NCBI GenBank assembly: GCA_001028815.1
Contig: LDJB01000001.1
Coordinates: 825,634-889,633 of the forward strand
Direction of reading: 5' to 3'
Length of the DNA: 64,000 nucleotides
DNA from: Peptococcaceae bacterium 1109
GTDB taxonomy: Bacteria; Bacillota; Limnochordia; Darwinibacteriales; Darwinibacteriaceae
The first letter of the stretch is position 1. Each line of letters starts with the position of its first letter. Both the position numbers and the translations under genes were made by a program. The notes under the pieces are model-generated. The model searched no databases and had not been told where the DNA came from. It worked only from the letters and a program-made list of their open reading frames with translations. This document shows positions 61,902-64,000 of the stretch, piece after piece.

Positions 61902-62870
61902 TTATTCTGGGAACTTGTCCCTGTCAAGGGGAGATGTCTCAGGCTTTCTCCAACGGTTTACTGCGGCAATACCAAAGGCGACCAAGGCGAGGGCCACCAG
62001 GGCCGCAGGACTAAGTGATTCCCCAGGCAGCACCAGGGCTGATAGCACAGCACCGGATACGGGGATTACGAAGCGGTAAAGGGTAATTTCACCTGCCTTA
62101 TTGTACTTCAGGAGATAGTACCAAAGGGAAAAGGCCGCTGCAGACAAGGCTGCGGAGTACATGAACAGCCCCCAGAACAGCGGAGTAAACTGAGGGGACC
62201 GTCCCACCACTCCCGGCACCCCTACAGCCAGGAGGACTAGGGATCCAAAGAGCAGCTGGTACCCATTGATCAGGACCGGATCGAGAGTTCGGCCCAAGCG
62301 CTTTGCTTGGAAGGTACCCGCGGTGCTCACTAAGCTGGATAAAACCAAAAAGCCTTCCCCACGGAAGGTCATGCCCCATGATATCCCTGCCTGGCCATGC
62401 CAATTGATTAGGACGATCCCTGCAAAGCCGGTGGCGATCCCCACAAGCTTTCCCGGATTTATCCTGTCGTCTCGGTAGATGAAATGGGCCGCGATAACCA
62501 CGAAGAAGTTGCCCACGGCGTTCAAGACCGCACCCTTCACGCCCTCAGTAAAGGCAATGCCATTATAAAAGAAATAGTACTGCAAGCCTGTCTGTAAGAG
62601 TCCTAGTATTACAACTGGCCCCACATATTCCCTTGTGATGCCAACAGGACGGCGCAGGATCCATTTGATAAAACCAAAGAGCAACAAGGCCGCAAGAAGA
62701 AACCGCCCTCCCGCAAGCACGACTCGGCTCGCTGTATCATCGGGCCCTAAACCCAACTCTGCATAGGTGACCTTTAACACCGGGAAGGCGCTGCCCCACA
62801 AGATACACGCTGCTACTGCCGCTACTCCTACGAAGTATTTGTTTGTCCAAAGGTTCGTTTGCTTATTCAT
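61902..62870 (-). CDS. DMT-superfamily (EamA) transporter
   Basis: A 322-residue membrane protein with ten spans and two EamA repeats: AACILWGSAFPVLKVTYAEL opens repeat 1, GFVLINWHG-like GIVLINWHGQAG and FSLWYYLLKYNKAGEITLYR lie in repeat 2. Such proteins export or import amino acids or other metabolites. AAGGAG precedes the ATG. It follows rbsD by about 50 bases on the same strand, with a hairpin between. Confidence 0.9.
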   Translation of the reverse strand: MNKQTNLWTNKYFVGVAAVAACILWGSAFPVLKVTYAELGLGPDDTASRVVLAGGRFLLAALLLFGFIKWILRRPVGITREYVGPVVILGLLQTGLQYYFFYNGIAFTEGVKGAVLNAVGNFFVVIAAHFIYRDDRINPGKLVGIATGFAGIVLINWHGQAGISWGMTFRGEGFLVLSSLVSTAGTFQAKRLGRTLDPVLINGYQLLFGSLVLLAVGVPGVVGRSPQFTPLFWGLFMYSAALSAAAFSLWYYLLKYNKAGEITLYRFVIPVSGAVLSALVLPGESLSPAALVALALVAFGIAAVNRWRKPETSPLDRDKFPE

Positions 62871-62892
62871 CCTCTTGTTTTACTCCTTAAAT

Positions 62893-62916
62893 ATGGAGGG
62901 CGGATTCGCCCTCCAT
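62893..62916 (-). terminator. Hairpin after rbsD, possible terminator
   Basis: ATGGAGGGCG-GATT-CGCCCTCCAT, a perfect 10-base stem. The minus-strand tail ATATTTAAGG is poor in T, so it may only partly stop transcription into the DMT gene. Confidence 0.55.
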
Positions 62917-62920
62917 TTCG

Positions 62921-63313
62921 CTAGAAAACAACTCCTGCTTTGAGAATCACGTTCGCATAGGGAGTAAACTCTCCCGTCCGGATAACCGCTTTCACGTCAT
63001 TAAGCTGCTCTTTAAACTCCGTGTGGCTTACGAGCTCCACATCCTTAGTGGGCAGCACTGCCAGCACTTGATTGTAGAAATCAGGGTTTGCGGTGAGCTC
63101 TTGTGCGACTACTGCGGCCTCGACCGCAAGCTCCTCCAAGACCGTTTCCAAGACAGTCAGGAACCCCGGTACCCCAGGTTTCACCGCGAGGTCTATCCGC
63201 TGAACGTGATCGGGAATGGGGAGCCCCGCATCGCCGATGCAGATGGTGTCGCAGTGTCCTAGCTCTGCCACCAGTGCCGCGATTTGAGAGTTAATAATTC
63301 CTGTCTTCTTCAA
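62921..63313 (-). CDS. rbsD: D-Ribose pyranase
   Basis: A 130-residue RbsD/FucU-family mutarotase that interconverts beta-pyranose and beta-furanose forms of ribose. LGHCDTICIGDAGLPIPDHV contains the catalytic His and the conserved D-A-G-L-P-I-P block; the C-terminus NVILKAGVVF is usual. TTG start at 63313 with AGGAGGGAC upstream. No ribose transporter or kinase is in the window; the isomerase gene is 16 bases upstream. Confidence 0.93.
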   Translation of the reverse strand: MKKTGIINSQIAALVAELGHCDTICIGDAGLPIPDHVQRIDLAVKPGVPGFLTVLETVLEELAVEAAVVAQELTANPDFYNQVLAVLPTKDVELVSHTEFKEQLNDVKAVIRTGEFTPYANVILKAGVVF

Positions 63314-63329
63314 AGCTGTCCCTCCTGCA

Positions 63330-64000
63330 TCATTCTATACTCTTAAGGTACCTCCGGAGGTTGGCCAGACCGATGCGCACTGCTTGTACAGGCTCTTCCA
63401 TGCCCTCAAACTCGATGGACAGCGCCCCATCATAGCCGTAGGTTTTCAGAAGCCTAAGGCACTGTACCACCGGCACTACTCCGTGGCCAACCACGGCACC
63501 TCGCAAGTAGTTCCCTGAACGGGTCGGAAACCAACCCTCCCCGGGATCAGGTTCTAATCCCGTCTTGAAATGGAAGTCTTTCACATGAACATGAAACACA
63601 TATGGCAAGAGCTTCCCCACTGCCTGGGCAGGGTTTTCATCTACACACAGGAAGTTGCCCACATCCAGTAGGAGGCCGAAGTTGGGATGGTCCACTGCAT
63701 TGATTAGCTTCTCCACCCTATCGCTGTCCTGGGCAAAATAACCGTGGTTTTCCACCATGGTATAGATCCCCAGATCCGCGGCAAACTCTGTAACAGCCCT
63801 GCAGCCCTCGGCCAGGATGGGGAGGGCATCATCAAACCCCCGTGCACCCTGCTTGCCTTTGGGAAAGCCCCAGGCAGCATCGTGGCGCATCCTAGAGCAA
63901 CCTAAAGCCTGTGCGATCCTGACCTCATCTTTTAGGCGTTCCACTTCCGCCCGCCAATCGCCACCGGATCCGTTGAGAAAATCTGCGCCAATGGTGTAGC
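63330..64000 (-). CDS. Sugar phosphate isomerase/epimerase, TIM barrel, 5'-truncated by the window edge
   Basis: The frame is open from 63330 to the window end (64000), so the N-terminus is missing; the GTG at 63944 is internal. The 223 visible residues have YTMVENHGYFAQD, GLLLDVGNFLCVDENP, YVFHVHVKDFHFKTG and ALSIEFEGMEEPVQA, with the Glu, Asp, His and Glu metal ligands of the IolE/hydroxypyruvate isomerase superfamily. Pairing with rbsD suggests a sugar-catabolic role. Substrate unknown. Confidence 0.85.
   Translation of the reverse strand, partial: YTIGADFLNGSGGDWRAEVERLKDEVRIAQALGCSRMRHDAAWGFPKGKQGARGFDDALPILAEGCRAVTEFAADLGIYTMVENHGYFAQDSDRVEKLINAVDHPNFGLLLDVGNFLCVDENPAQAVGKLLPYVFHVHVKDFHFKTGLEPDPGEGWFPTRSGNYLRGAVVGHGVVPVVQCLRLLKTYGYDGALSIEFEGMEEPVQAVRIGLANLRRYLKSIE

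Overview
The window reads as a chromosomal segment of an endospore-forming, flagellated bacterium of the Firmicutes (Bacillota), with medium to high GC. A gerA-type germination operon, fliD behind a SigD-type promoter, GTG/TTG starts with strong AGGAGG ribosome binding sites, FtsH, LysM and Csp proteins all fit. Several exported proteins (two ABC substrate-binding proteins, TlpA) have plain signal peptides instead of lipoboxes, although GerAC has one. This hints at a two-membrane Firmicute such as the Limnochordia or Halanaerobiales; the placement is inference. No rRNA, tRNA, CRISPR array, phage or insertion sequence is visible, and no gene-free stretch exceeds about 300 bases.

Layout. 1-3.9 kb: the end of an M20 peptidase, an iron alcohol dehydrogenase with a MATE exporter, an O6-alkylguanine methyltransferase and a nucleotidase that lacks a normal start codon. 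3.9-12.4 kb: one long minus-strand operon (TetR regulator, peptide/nickel-type ABC transporter without its own ATPases, ABC-2 exporter, MscS channel, Fe-S PD-(D/E)XK nuclease). 12.5-19 kb: split chromate transporter, tandem HD/HD-GYP protein, phosphohexomutase, PAP2, HAD and serine hydrolase. 19-23 kb: gerAA-gerAC-small membrane gene-gerAB. 23-29.6 kb: TIM-barrel isomerase, glycogen phosphorylase, ComFB, methyltransferase, xylulokinase. 29.6-33.5 kb: flagellar cap genes, a LysM protein with exact 82-residue repeats, and a cold-shock gene with a structured leader. 33.6-39.9 kb: YclNOPQ-like siderophore importer, a frameshifted AraC regulator, an exported hydrolase. 40-49 kb: DegV, tyrosine phenol-lyase, FAD dehydrogenase with CcdA/TlpA, MarR, FtsH, cardiolipin synthase. 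61-64 kb: nuclease/phosphatase, DMT transporter, RbsD and a truncated TIM-barrel isomerase.

The most interesting region is 49.1-60.3 kb, a ten-gene minus-strand operon under a divergent DeoR-family regulator: archaeal-type GAPDH, archaeal-type PGK, a LarA-like racemase, a two-subunit transketolase, iolB, iolD, iolE, iolG and an old-yellow-enzyme homologue. The upper myo-inositol pathway is present down to 2-deoxy-5-keto-D-gluconate (DKG), but the usual kinase IolC and aldolase IolJ are absent from the window. DKG is a close structural analogue of xylulose 5-phosphate, with a carboxylate where the phosphate would be. I propose that the transketolase removes a two-carbon unit from DKG to give D-malate semialdehyde (an analogue of D-glyceraldehyde 3-phosphate), that the GAPDH and PGK homologues oxidise it to D-malate with ATP formation, and that the LarA homologue epimerises D-malate to L-malate. 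By eye, the transketolase, GAPDH and PGK homologues all differ from their families near substrate-phosphate-binding positions. This pathway is inference, but it explains every unusual neighbour in the operon except the flavin oxidoreductase.
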